Shown: positions 29,001 to 37,141, counted from the stretch's first letter. The stretch is DNA of 64,000 nt from Planctomycetales bacterium (GCA_027449865.1 DAIDKV010000141.1:1-64000); one strand, 5' to 3'. Notes: generated from the sequence alone by a model not told the origin. Made by a program: numbers and translations.

Positions 29001-29156
29001 TCGCGACCGAATCGCCAGTTCGCGGCGAACCTGGTCGCGGGCCATCGGCGAGGCCACCAGCCAGAGCCCTGAAGGCTCCAGCGAGGCTCCCGCCATCGCA
29101 CGGTCACGGAGCCCCGACCCGTACGGACCCGTCCATAGAACCCGATCGCCCGCCAT
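26025..29156 (-). CDS. addB: AddB-like subunit with PD-(D/E)XK nuclease and 4Fe-4S staple
   Basis: The protein is 1043 aa from ATG 29156 (GGGGGGG 7 nt upstream). The nuclease domain has GSKIHDML (catalytic His), LSGKIDRIDLI and FRVIDYKSG (catalytic D-x-K). The iron-sulfur staple is C748 (YIGCPFQFFC) with C999, C1003 and C1009 (GCEGFCDFRAIC). The N-terminal helicase-like region begins WTGPYGSGLRDR, where the P-loop Lys is replaced by Leu. So ATP hydrolysis is expected only from AddA, and cutting perhaps only from AddB. It overlaps the end of uppP by 53 bases. Confidence 0.88.
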   Translation of the reverse strand: MAGDRVLWTGPYGSGLRDRAMAGASLEPSGLWLVASPMARDQVRRELAIRSRSGRSPRVWCWPELWARVRAEVAEGPTILSEPASEAVFFEVMRQARGAGEVPTIGASLAWPGYRRRLLRRLAAWTAEEKPARSRPPESPVLAEEWGLFLGYRALLKKLGAEDEAGLAVWASRRLTAQHAPASLNAFAQATFLDWEAPTPAHWRVLDHAIRKAGSVRVTLAHESGDRETEVYEAHARAREGLLKRGFVEVTVESEFWRPSGLRELERCLFRRDGGLVSTAQGIAIRGAPQGEGCARVVAREVRDRLDRGVPADEILVLFRRWNDPADVTVETMRDWGIAVQVDADRPLSGDPAVAALLLAIGLPADEWSTDRLIQLLRNGHLKPSWPGSDPLSMAASASIVKTSSIFRGREPLLNWLDRRASDGKGATLKSTRARQARDLIERLFEVLGQLDRPRPFAEQVERMFEAAEMLGIGRGENLPALDRFRESLEDRSDALERLGRGDSPRKWSSFVADVEALAADVTVPPSPASTASVRVTTVDQAEGARASHIILADLAEGSFPAPDAVERFLAIRPGEKPDDETRLAFSREMLRFLRAIGSADSSIVLVYPTTDAKGQDLLRAGFLDELIGALSPAASSCHQSITRLDPALVDAPELAGSPPDRRVRAVALARTRGESQSLTEILQHPAHRHALDGTATALSVLSRRLRGTSFGEYDGLLTDGDVVLDLSGLFPPEHLFTASQLETYIGCPFQFFCKYVLKLEPAERRDEIDEDYTERGSKIHDMLELVEQMRRDNPGVDDLDGLDRAALDRVTRVERVDVSEVELGLAEIERRRLIQTLQLYRVQHRQYEGGSLARPVPHAFEVTFGDDENYPFLEIGQGRRAVRLSGKIDRIDLIDGPDGPGFRVIDYKSGHGPSKEEVRRARMLQLPLYAMAVERSGLAGDGRTLRDVGYWALREDGYKPIAFQDWQRVQDALENYVGELVDRLRSGVFVVDSQVRGCEGFCDFRAICRVRQARLAAKPHDRPVAPELSILSSRGKGKGGQG

Positions 29157-30009
29157 CGGCGAACCCCCCCCGGACCGCGATGGAGACCACAACCAACCCC
29201 ATCAAGATCAAGTATACAGAAAAATACCAGATTCGTCCGGAGCGGACAACCCGGACCAGCCAGCTAATCGCCGCGTAGCCGACGATCCCGGCGACGATGG
29301 TGGCGGCAATGGCCTGGGCGACGTAGAGCGAGGTTAGCGTGGAAGGATCGACGTCCTTGAGTTCCTTGGCGGCGGCGCCCAGGATTGCGGGGACGGCGAT
29401 CAGCAGGCTGAAGCCGACGGCCCAGGTGCGCGAGAGGCCCAGCGCCAGAGCGGCGGCGATCGTCAGACCGCTCCGGCTGACACCTGGGAGCGGGGCGAAC
29501 ATCTGCGCCACCCCGATCAGGAGAGCATCGAGCCAGGTCGTTTGTGCCGGCCCCCTGGTTCCCTCGCGTCGGCTGAGCCAGGCGGTGAGCATCAGGACGC
29601 CAGCCGTGATCAGGAACCCGATCCCAGCCACCGCGATCCCCTCGAACGCCTGGTCGATCCACTTCTTGAGGAAGAGGGCCAGCGGGATCAGCGGACTGGT
29701 CGCGATCGCCGCGAGGACGCCGACGCGAATGATCTCCGGACGTCGATAGCCCTCGGGAACATCCTCCGCCCCGAGCAAGCCGCGGGACCCGGCCGCGACC
29801 GATCGACGGTAGTAAACGAGGATGGCGGCCGTCGTTCCAAGGTGGAGGATCACGTCGAAGAAGAGATTGTCGGCGCCACGACTTTTGGTGCCGGTCAGCC
29901 AGTCGAAGAGGTTCTGGGTGATGAGCAGGTGGCCGTCACTCGAGATCGGGAGGAACTCGGTGATTCCCTGTACCACGCCCAGGACAATCGCTTTCAACCA
30001 ATCGATCAT
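29104..30009 (-). CDS. uppP: Undecaprenyl-diphosphatase (UppP/BacA)
   Basis: The protein is 301 aa, close to the family's usual length. It dephosphorylates undecaprenyl diphosphate at the membrane, recycling the lipid carrier of cell-wall and polysaccharide synthesis. The catalytic motifs are present: GVVQGITEFLPISSDGHL near the N-terminus and PLPGVSRSGLT in the middle; about eight membrane helices. The start ATG 30009 (MIDWLKAI) is fixed by homology to the family N-terminus, although the ribosome site is weak. The last 53 bases overlap the start of addB, an odd pairing of envelope and repair genes. Confidence 0.93.
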   Translation of the reverse strand: MIDWLKAIVLGVVQGITEFLPISSDGHLLITQNLFDWLTGTKSRGADNLFFDVILHLGTTAAILVYYRRSVAAGSRGLLGAEDVPEGYRRPEIIRVGVLAAIATSPLIPLALFLKKWIDQAFEGIAVAGIGFLITAGVLMLTAWLSRREGTRGPAQTTWLDALLIGVAQMFAPLPGVSRSGLTIAAALALGLSRTWAVGFSLLIAVPAILGAAAKELKDVDPSTLTSLYVAQAIAATIVAGIVGYAAISWLVRVVRSGRIWYFSVYLILMGLVVVSIAVRGGFADGGRSGSMDGSVRVGAP

Positions 30010-30152
30010 CGGAATTTTCCAGGAAGGATTTCTGGTCAGAACCCAGCCATGCCGCATGACCCGCCAGGAACCGATGACCCGCGGAATCGGAGCTCGTCTC
30101 CCATTCCTGGCCATCGCTGCCATCCTAATGGCCGATACTTCCGCCTCGTCAT

Positions 30153-30272
30153 TTGGGTTCGTTCGCGCCGATTTGCGAGCGGTGGGGGCGATTGACCCGT
30201 CTTTCGGCGCCGATCGCGTTTCGGCGCCGAAGCGCCGAACTGCCAGAATGGCAGGGTTGGGTTCGTTCGCGC
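30153..30272. repeat. Structured extragenic element: direct repeats flanking palindromes
   Basis: TTGGGTTCGTTCGCGC occurs at 30153-30168 and again, same orientation, at 30257-30272. Between them, TTCGGCGCCGA (30203-30213) is the exact reverse complement of TCGGCGCCGAA (30221-30231) around a 7-base loop. CTGCCA GAA TGGCAG (30240-30254) is a second hairpin. It lies in the 480-base divergent region between uppP and the DUF5946 gene; the rest of that region holds nothing I recognise. Confidence 0.7.
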
Positions 30273-30488
30273 GCTTTTGATGATCGCCTCATGGGGTAGC
30301 TCGGGGTGCGGTTCGAGGGAAGCATCTCTCAATCATAGAATCTACCGGCATGGATTATGGCGCCCGAGCGGGTCGAGGCAAATCGAAGTGAGAGATTTGG
30401 GGTTGGGGGATCGCGGTCGAACCGGGTGGACGGATTTGGGGTCCTGTATGACTGGTATCGAGGTCCATCGTCCAGGAGGTCCCTAAAA

Positions 30489-30956
30489 TTGGAAGCCAAC
30501 CGATGCCCGATGTGCGGGGCGATCGTGCCGACCGGGCGAGCGCGATGTCGCGACGCCTTCGACGAAGTCTGCGCCCGCGAGTACTCCGATCCCGGATTCG
30601 GGGCCGTCCATCTGCTGACCGTCGATGCCTACGCCTTGCAGCATTCCGAGGAGCATGGACCGCGCTCGAACGCCTTCCACCTGGCGAGGCTCGGCCGGCT
30701 GATCGAGCGGGGCGAGGATGCGGCCATCGGCCGGCGTCCGCCTCGGGCGGTCGGCAAGGCGGAGGAGGCGCGATACCGCCGCCTTCCCGAGCTTGACCCG
30801 CCCGCCTTCCGAGGGACGCTCACGATCGCCGACGTCCACGGCGCCGGCGATCCCGAGGAACACGCCCGGCGGGTCCTGGCCTGGGCGCGATCCGTCTGGG
30901 AGGCGTACCGCCCGCATCACGAATGGGCCCGTGGGAGCGTTTCGTCGGGATACTGA
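30489..30956 (+). CDS. DUF5946 family protein
   Basis: The protein is about 155 aa. The start is taken as TTG 30489 with GGAGG 9 nt upstream, because the family begins just before the zinc-type knuckle CPMCGAIVPTGRARC. Family landmarks are FDEVCAREYSDPGFGAVHLL followed by TVDAYALQHSEEHG. The function of DUF5946 is unknown; the Cys/His pattern suggests a metal site. An upstream in-frame GTG/ATG extension to 30357 lacks support. The gene is isolated, followed by a surface-protein gene about 350 bases on. Confidence 0.82.
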   Translation: MEANRCPMCGAIVPTGRARCRDAFDEVCAREYSDPGFGAVHLLTVDAYALQHSEEHGPRSNAFHLARLGRLIERGEDAAIGRRPPRAVGKAEEARYRRLPELDPPAFRGTLTIADVHGAGDPEEHARRVLAWARSVWEAYRPHHEWARGSVSSGY

Positions 30957-31306
30957 CTCAAAACGGAACCCCTTCGCCGCCCGTATGTTGCTTGAACGCA
31001 ACATCCGGGACTCTTCTTGAGTTCGGACGTCGGACCTGGCCGCTGCCGGCTCGTTATTTGCCCAGTCTCCTGATGTGGGACGGCCATTCGACCGTACTCC
31101 CCACTTCATTCCCTATCCGCGTCGTGAATTCCGGCTCGCCCAGGCGCCTTGGACGGTCGTCGGCCGTCCTCATCGGGTGCGCGGCCGGCGATAGGCGAAC
31201 CGAGGAGATACCTCGGGCTGCTTGCCTCCGCGTCGCGCCCGAGTTGATCCGGGGCGATGGGGCCGATCGGTCCAGGACGATCCCTCTTCTACATTGGAGA
31301 TCAACC
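30957..31306. other. Intergenic region
   Basis: This 350-base gap precedes the Gly-rich surface-protein gene. The frame of the following gene is open across it, but the composition differs and the LEPR-type N-terminus starts at 31307. I see no promoter, hairpin or RNA gene. Confidence 0.4.
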
Positions 31307-33619
31307 ATGAGGATCATCGAAGGATATGGCTGTCCCGCACGCCGACCGAGGCCGAAAGCCCGTTGGACTCGATTCAAATTCCAGCCCGGGTCGATCGGAC
31401 TGGAGGATCGGACGTTGCTCAGCACCCTCACCGTCGTCAACGACGGGTCGAGCGGGCCCGGTTCGCTCGCACAGGAGATTTCGATGGCTGGCGCGGGCGA
31501 TCGGATCGCGTTCGCGCCTGGTCTCTCGGGTCAGACGATCCATCTCTCGTCGCCGCTCACCATGCAAGGCGGAGTGACCTTCGACGGCGCCCGGGCTCAT
31601 GGCTTAACGATCGTCGGCAACTTGGGCGTGGCGATCGTCGACCAGGGGGGCAACCTGGTGCTTGACAACCTGACGATCGCCGGGAGCGTCCAGGTCACGG
31701 GCGGGAACGCGGTGGTCCACGACTCGACGATCACCGGCGGGGTCGCTGCTCAGGGAGGCGGGATCTCGGTCGTCGGCGGCAACCTGGAGATCAATCACAG
31801 CACCATCGCCGGCAACACGGCGATCCAGGGGGGCGGGATCTACGTGGCCGGCGGGAACCTGGAAATCAACCACTCGAAGATCGTGGACAACACGGCGGTC
31901 GGAGTCGCGGGGAGGGCCGGGGCGACAGGTGGCGACGCCATGGGCGGCGGCCTGTATTTCGCCGGCTTTAACATGGAGATCAACCACACCGCATTCGTCG
32001 GAGACACGGCGATCGGCGGCCGGGGCGGGAACGGAGCGGCCTCTCCGTCGGTGTCGTCGCCCGGACAGAACGGCGGGACCGGGGGCGCCGGAATGGGTGG
32101 AGGGAGCTTCGTCGCCTCGGCTCAAATGGTGAACCTTGACCAGGATACGTTCTCGCAGGATCGTGCGATCGGCGGGGCAGGCGGGACCGGCGGGGCGGGC
32201 GAGGCAGGCGCGGGCGGCGCGAATGGAACCAACGGCGCATCGGGCGGTTCGGCGGGTGCCAACGGAGCACCCGGTACGAATGGAGGCGCTGGCGGCATTG
32301 CCGGCCCTGCCGGCATCGGCGGAAATGGCGGGCTCGGTGCGGGAGGCGGGCTTTTCATCGCTTCGGGGACAGTCCACGTCAATCACGTCGGGCTGATCCA
32401 CGACATCGCCCGGGGTGGCGCCGGGGGCGCCGGCGGGATCGGCGGGACGGGCGGGCCGGGCGGTCGCGGTGGCAACGGCGGCAACGGCGCCGATGGGACG
32501 AGTACCATCCCGGGTGGGGTTGGCGGCGATGCTGGCAACGGTGGTAACGGCGGGACTGGCGGGGCCGGTGGTCATGGCGGCGACGGCGGCAATGGGTTCG
32601 GCGGTGGGATCGACAACGCCGGGACGCTCGACGTCAATCAGTCGACGTTCCTCGGCGACCAGGCACTCGGCGGGCTGGCCGGGGCTGGCGGCGCTGGTGG
32701 CATCGGCGGCGCAGGCGGCCTCGCCGGAACGCCCGGCCTCGGCGGGACCGGGATGCAGGGCGTCGCGCTCTCCGGACGGTCGGGGAGCGACGGGACAACG
32801 GGCGCCGGTGGGGCGACCGGGCCCGCAGGTTCGGCCGGGATCGGATTCGGAGGCGGGATTTACGAGGCGCAGGGTGGCGTACTGGTCGTCAAGAACAGCT
32901 CGTTCGCGGGCGATTCCGCGAACGTTGGCCCGGACATCGACAATGGATCCGCCTTCCCGGTGCAACTCCTGCACGTGAACGCCTCGGGCGTGGCCGGGGC
33001 GGTCCAGAATGGACCGGGCGGGGGCCCAGGTAAGGTCCGTCCCCATGAAGTGCATGGCAGGCAGCCCAGGGCGGTCCGAACGATCGGCACGGCGCATCCC
33101 GGCGGGCCGATCCACCACGGTCATTCGGGTCCGGTGAAACGGAAGGCCGGCTCGACGAAGGACCACACGCATCTCGGTGGGCCGATCCACCATGGACACC
33201 CGGCGCGGGGCGGTTTCCAGGCGACCACTCCGGGGCATGGTCACGGACCTGGCGGAGCGGGCGGACACCACGGGCACTCAGGAAAGTCGGCCGGGGTGGC
33301 GTCTGGTACTGGGGGGAACGTTACCTCGTCTCCGGGCATTATCGGCACTTCGGGACCTGCGAATACCGGCGGTATCGGCGGCTCCGGTCCGAGTCAGGGA
33401 CCTGGCAATCACGGTCAGGGGAACGGAAACCACTCGAACGCAGGCAATGGGAACGATCACGCCGGAGGGAACGGCAACGGCTCGAGCGCAGGTAATCAGG
33501 GTAACGGCGGAGGAAATGGCAACGGCCAGGGTAACGGCGGAGGAAATGGCAACGGCCAGGGTAATGGCGGAGGAAATGGCAACGGTGGAGAAAACGGCAA
33601 CGGTGGAGGGAAAGGCTAA
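31307..33619 (+). CDS. LEPR-XLL-type surface protein: beta-helix-like with Gly-rich (PGRS-like) and His-rich tails
   Basis: The protein is 770 aa from ATG 31307. The N-terminus is Arg-rich, then IGLEDRTLLSTLTVVND, a variant of the planctomycete LEP-E-R-x-LL motif. Residues 45-230 look like a right-handed beta-helix with rungs GGNLEINHSTIAGNTAIQGG and GGNLEINHSKIVDNTAVG. Residues about 240-560 are long Gly/Ala/Asn runs resembling PE_PGRS-type sequence. A His-rich segment has GGPIHHGH twice, a possible metal-binding stretch. The C-terminus is GN/GQ repeats built on 30-bp DNA repeats. Probably a cell-surface or matrix protein; function unknown. Base composition is strongly skewed to GGC/GGG codons. 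Confidence 0.82.
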   Translation: MRIIEGYGCPARRPRPKARWTRFKFQPGSIGLEDRTLLSTLTVVNDGSSGPGSLAQEISMAGAGDRIAFAPGLSGQTIHLSSPLTMQGGVTFDGARAHGLTIVGNLGVAIVDQGGNLVLDNLTIAGSVQVTGGNAVVHDSTITGGVAAQGGGISVVGGNLEINHSTIAGNTAIQGGGIYVAGGNLEINHSKIVDNTAVGVAGRAGATGGDAMGGGLYFAGFNMEINHTAFVGDTAIGGRGGNGAASPSVSSPGQNGGTGGAGMGGGSFVASAQMVNLDQDTFSQDRAIGGAGGTGGAGEAGAGGANGTNGASGGSAGANGAPGTNGGAGGIAGPAGIGGNGGLGAGGGLFIASGTVHVNHVGLIHDIARGGAGGAGGIGGTGGPGGRGGNGGNGADGTSTIPGGVGGDAGNGGNGGTGGAGGHGGDGGNGFGGGIDNAGTLDVNQSTFLGDQALGGLAGAGGAGGIGGAGGLAGTPGLGGTGMQGVALSGRSGSDGTTGAGGATGPAGSAGIGFGGGIYEAQGGVLVVKNSSFAGDSANVGPDIDNGSAFPVQLLHVNASGVAGAVQNGPGGGPGKVRPHEVHGRQPRAVRTIGTAHPGGPIHHGHSGPVKRKAGSTKDHTHLGGPIHHGHPARGGFQATTPGHGHGPGGAGGHHGHSGKSAGVASGTGGNVTSSPGIIGTSGPANTGGIGGSGPSQGPGNHGQGNGNHSNAGNGNDHAGGNGNGSSAGNQGNGGGNGNGQGNGGGNGNGQGNGGGNGNGGENGNGGGKG
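33501..33590 (+). repeat. Three 30-bp tandem repeats in the 3' end of the Gly-rich gene
   Basis: Units begin at 33501, 33531 and 33561. The first two are identical (start GTAACGGCGGAGGAAATGGC); the third differs at several bases. Each encodes GNGGGNGNGQ-like decapeptides, so expansion or contraction by slippage keeps the frame. Confidence 0.85.
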
Positions 33620-33650
33620 GCCCGCGGATTGAGGCTGGACGAGCCGATGG

Positions 33651-33676
33651 CCGGGGGACGAATCATCGTTCCCCGG
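33651..33676. terminator. Terminator-like hairpin between convergent genes
   Basis: CCGGGGGACG (33651-33660) and CGTTCCCCGG (33667-33676) form a 10-bp stem with one G-U pair and a 6-base loop. It sits between the Gly-rich gene and the convergent pgsA; no long U-tract follows. Confidence 0.5.
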
Positions 33677-33685
33677 TCGGCAAGA

Positions 33686-34309
33686 TCAGTGCGATGACTC
33701 GTTGCGCAGGCTCGGCATCGCGACGTTGAGGTAGACGAGTCCGCTGTAGATCGTCAGGGCGACGGCAAGCCAGGTGAGGATGTCGCGCACCCAGGCGAGC
33801 GCGGGGGGGGACGAGGCGTCCAGCCAGAGGACGAGCAGGACGGCTGAGATCGAGAAGCACTGGACGACCGTTTTGAGCTTGCCGGCGGCCCGGGCGCCGA
33901 AGGCTTGCCCCTTCCCTTCGAGAAGACTTCTCAGACCCTGGATCAATAGCTCGCGAACCACGATCGCCGTGACCATCCACGGCAGAACGCCCGTACCGGG
34001 AATCGTCGCCAGGTAGATGTAGCACCCGGCGACGATCACCTTGTCGATCAGCGGATCGAGCTGTCGGCCGAGCGGCGACTCCTGTTTGAGGAGGCGTGCG
34101 AAGTAGCCGTCGAGGGCATCCGTGGTCGCGGCGATCACGAAAACGACCAGGGCGCCGCCGTAGGCGTGCCACTCGATCAGGGCGTAGACCGCGAGGGCCA
34201 GGACCATCCGGCTGATGGTCAGCGAGTTGGGGACGTTCCAGAACCGTCGGCGGAGCGGGGCCGTCGGAGCGGTCGGGGCGAACAGGGTCGCATTCTCGGT
34301 CGGGCTCAT
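33686..34309 (-). CDS. pgsA: CDP-diacylglycerol-glycerol-3-phosphate 3-phosphatidyltransferase
   Basis: The protein is 207 aa, the usual length. It makes phosphatidylglycerophosphate from CDP-diacylglycerol at the inner membrane, the committed step of anionic phospholipid synthesis. The CDP-alcohol phosphotransferase motif is intact: TTDALDGYFARLL followed by SPLGRQLDPLID (D-x2-D-G-x2-A-R-x8-G-x3-D-x3-D). Family N-terminal WNVPNSLTISRM is present, with about five helices. The start is ATG 34309; the ribosome site is weak. It lies 59 bases downstream of rimO on the same strand, so it is probably co-transcribed with it. Confidence 0.92.
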   Translation of the reverse strand: MSPTENATLFAPTAPTAPLRRRFWNVPNSLTISRMVLALAVYALIEWHAYGGALVVFVIAATTDALDGYFARLLKQESPLGRQLDPLIDKVIVAGCYIYLATIPGTGVLPWMVTAIVVRELLIQGLRSLLEGKGQAFGARAAGKLKTVVQCFSISAVLLVLWLDASSPPALAWVRDILTWLAVALTIYSGLVYLNVAMPSLRNESSH

Positions 34310-34368
34310 CGTCGTTCCGTATCCGCAACCAGAAGAATGTCGGGAAGAGGCTGGACGACCGGCCTGCT

Positions 34369-35817
34369 TCAGATGTCGTCAAGGATGACCAGTGAGGAAA
34401 CGCCTGGCCGCTTTCTCGGGCGAGGCCGGGCCTTGCGCGACGGGGGCGGTTCGGATTCGGAGGCGCGAGCGATCAGGTCGTAGCCGTCGGTGTCGACGAT
34501 TTCGGCCGGGACGATCTCGCCGGGGGAATACGGGCCGCCTCGAAGGTGGACGACGCCGTCGACGTCGGGAGCATCGGCGTAGGTCCGGCCGATCCAGAGG
34601 TTGCGTCCCTCGGTCGAGGGACCATCGATCATCACGTCGAGCGTCTTGCCGACCATCCCCTGATTGAAGGCGAAGGCGATCGGCTGTTGGGCGGCCATCA
34701 GGCGGTCTCGACGAGACTCGATCAGGTCGGCCGGCAGGTGGCCGGCGAGCTTGGCCGCCGGGGTGTCGGGCTCGAGCGAGTAGGTGAAGGCTCCCAGCCG
34801 CTCAAACCGGGTCTTCTCGACGAAATCGACCAGCTCGTCGAACTCGGCGTCGGTCTCGCCCGGGAAGCCGACGATGAACGTCGTTCGCAGGACCAGGTTC
34901 GGAATCGTCGCGCGAAGCCGGTCGATGATCGCCTCGGTCTCCGCCCGGGTGTGCCGGCGGTTCATCCGCTTCAGGAGCCGGTCGTTGATGTGCTGCAAGG
35001 GCATGTCGAGGTAGGGAACGATTTTCTTCGAGCCGGCCAGGGTCTCGTACAGCTCATCCGTGAAATACTGCGGATAGCAGTAGAGGATGCGGATCCAGTC
35101 GAGCCCCTCGACGCGGTCGAGTTCTCGGAGCAGCTCGGCGAGGCGGGGTCTTCCGTAAAGATCGAGGCCGTAATACGTCATGTCCTGGGCGACGAGGACC
35201 AGCTCGCGGACGCCGTCACTGGCCAGTTCCTCGGCCTCGGCGACGACCATCTCGATCGGCTTGGTGACGTGCTTGCCTCGCATGAACGGGATCGCGCAGA
35301 AGGTGCAGGCGCGGTCGCAGCCCTCGCTGACCTTCAAATAGGTCAGGTGCCTTGGGGTAATCCGAAGGCGGGCGCGATCGTCCTGGGCCTGAACGGGAGC
35401 GGGGCGGAAGACCTCGCGCTGTTCCTTCAGGCCGCCGATGAGCCGATCGGCGACGCGGGCGATCTCCTCCCGGCCGAAGACGCCGACGACGTGGTCGACC
35501 TCGGGAAATTGCTCCAGGAGCCCCTCTCGCTGACGTTCGGCGAGGCATCCGGCGACGATCACACCCTTGACCTCGCCGGCCCGCTTCCTCGCCAGGAGTT
35601 CCTCGATCACGCCGATCGATTCGCGGCGGGCGGCGTCTATGAATCCGCAGGTGTTGACGACGACGAGGTCGGCCGGCTGGGCGTCGGGGACGATCGCGTA
35701 GCCCTCCTGCGCCAGCAGGCCGAGCATGCGCTCGGAGTCGACTGTGTTCTTGGAACACCCGAGGCTGACGAACGAGACGGTCGGGATCGGCGAATCGGGG
35801 CTCTTGGGGCTGGGCAT
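34369..35817 (-). CDS. rimO: Ribosomal protein S12 methylthiotransferase RimO
   Basis: The protein is 482 aa. It is a radical-SAM enzyme that adds a methylthio group to an Asp of ribosomal protein S12. The N-terminal UPF0004 domain holds the auxiliary cluster cysteines C21 (LGCSKNTVDSE), C57 (VVNTCGFID) and C91 (VAGCLAERQ). The SAM cluster is C167/C171/C174 (GCDRACTFCAIP). A C-terminal TRAM-like domain follows (VGKTLDVMIDG to GEIVPAEIVDTDGYDLIA), and a basic tail extends past the usual end. The sequence RIPFxx-to-LQH region (YLDMPLQHINDRLLKRMNR) favours RimO over MiaB. It is the upstream partner of pgsA. Confidence 0.94.
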   Translation of the reverse strand: MPSPKSPDSPIPTVSFVSLGCSKNTVDSERMLGLLAQEGYAIVPDAQPADLVVVNTCGFIDAARRESIGVIEELLARKRAGEVKGVIVAGCLAERQREGLLEQFPEVDHVVGVFGREEIARVADRLIGGLKEQREVFRPAPVQAQDDRARLRITPRHLTYLKVSEGCDRACTFCAIPFMRGKHVTKPIEMVVAEAEELASDGVRELVLVAQDMTYYGLDLYGRPRLAELLRELDRVEGLDWIRILYCYPQYFTDELYETLAGSKKIVPYLDMPLQHINDRLLKRMNRRHTRAETEAIIDRLRATIPNLVLRTTFIVGFPGETDAEFDELVDFVEKTRFERLGAFTYSLEPDTPAAKLAGHLPADLIESRRDRLMAAQQPIAFAFNQGMVGKTLDVMIDGPSTEGRNLWIGRTYADAPDVDGVVHLRGGPYSPGEIVPAEIVDTDGYDLIARASESEPPPSRKARPRPRKRPGVSSLVILDDI

Positions 35818-36391
35818 GGGTTATTCCGGCGTCGGACGGGTCGCGGGCGAGATCGGTTTCGGTGCGCGAGGCGTCCGGCGGAAGGACGCCCGGTCCCTAT
35901 TCATTGTAACGGGTCGACCGTCGGTACGGGGAATCCTCTTTTTGATTCTCGACGTTGAGGTCCTCCGAATCGGAACCAGGGGCCTCCGATTGCCAAAAAA
36001 GGATTGATGCGGCGATGGGGCCCTGTCCGATCAGTGGACGAGACGCTCGGCGCCAGGCCGGAACTCGGCGTGCGGATCGTCGATGGAATTGCGAAAGAGG
36101 AGCAGGTGTCGACTTCGAGGATCTCTGGTGCTCCCGTCGTCCTCCTTCCCGGGGTGGACGTCCACTTGCGGTCAACCCGGTTCGGCCAGCCTCGTGCTGG
36201 CGCGGTCGGGAACTTTCGGAGTCGGCACCTGCTCGGCATTTCTCCCATCAATAACGACGGCTCCGCGAGGGATGCGCGGACTAGGCGCCGGTGGATGCGG
36301 GGCGATAATATAATGTCTTGACTCAACGTGAGATAGCGACGGTGGCGTCCATGCCGGTCCGCCCCGTTCCCCCGCGAGGAACTCACCGCCC
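35818..36391. other. Divergent intergenic region with an isolated -10-like box
   Basis: This 570-base gap separates rimO from the glycosyltransferase gene. A perfect TATAAT sits at 36309-36314, about 78 bases before the GTG start, but no matching -35 is visible. Short open frames on both strands (for example 36004-36321) show no recognisable protein or ribosome site. Confidence 0.4.
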
Positions 36392-37141
36392 GTGGACGCA
36401 AACCCGACGCCCCCGTCTGAGGCCCCCCGGTTGCTCGTCTCCCTGGCGACCTACAACGAGGCGGGCAACCTTGAACCCCTCGCCCGGGCCATCCGGGAAG
36501 TCGCTCCCAATGCCTCAATCCTCGTGATCGACGACAACTCACCCGACGGCACCGGCCGGATCGCCGACGAACTGGTCGCCTCGATGCCCGGCTTCCATGT
36601 GATCCACCGACCCGGCAAGCTCGGCCTGGGCACGGCGACCATCGCCGCCATGAAATTCGCCATCGAGAACGGATACGACCTGCTGCTCAACATGGACGCC
36701 GACTTCAGCCACGATCCCGAGTACGTCCCCGCGCTCCTCGCGGGGATGGCCGACCACGACGTGATGATCGGGTCGCGATACGTCCCGGGCGGCGGAGTCG
36801 AAGGCGGGTTCAACTTCAAGCGGAAATTCATGAGCACCGGGATCAACACCTACGCCCGGATGATGCTCGGCCTCAGGAGCCGCGACAACAGCGGCGCCTT
36901 CCGCTGCTACCGAGTCAGCAAGCTCGCGCAAATCGATTTCGACCGCATCCGCTCGCGTGGGTACTCGTTCCAGGAAGAGATCCTCTTCTGGTGCCAGGCG
37001 GTCGGCTGCCGGATCGGCGAAACGCCGATCGTTTTCAAGGACCGACGCGCTGGGGTCTCGAAGATCAACAACCGAGAGGCCGTCCTGGCCCTCTGGATTC
37101 TCCTCCGGCTCGGGGTCGCCCGACGGCTCGGGCACATCTGA
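36392..37141 (+). CDS. Family 2 glycosyltransferase, polyprenol-phosphate mannosyltransferase-like
   Basis: The protein is 249 aa from GTG 36392. It transfers a sugar from a nucleotide donor to a polyprenyl phosphate carrier at the cytoplasmic membrane face. The GT-A landmarks are clear: LLVSLATYNEAGNLEPLAR, ILVIDDNSPDGTGRIADEL, LLLNMDADFSHDPEYVPALL (DxD-type) and MIGSRYVPGGGVEGG. The later RGYSFQEEILFWCQ and RRAGVSKINNREAV are typical of DPM1/Ppm-type enzymes. No C-terminal membrane helices are present, so this is the soluble subtype. The sugar cannot be deduced. Confidence 0.9.
   Translation: MDANPTPPSEAPRLLVSLATYNEAGNLEPLARAIREVAPNASILVIDDNSPDGTGRIADELVASMPGFHVIHRPGKLGLGTATIAAMKFAIENGYDLLLNMDADFSHDPEYVPALLAGMADHDVMIGSRYVPGGGVEGGFNFKRKFMSTGINTYARMMLGLRSRDNSGAFRCYRVSKLAQIDFDRIRSRGYSFQEEILFWCQAVGCRIGETPIVFKDRRAGVSKINNREAVLALWILLRLGVARRLGHI

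Noticed and set aside
36004-36321. Possible small gene with an open plus frame between rimO and the glycosyltransferase
   Set aside because: No ribosome site, no recognisable family; both strands are open in this GC-rich gap.
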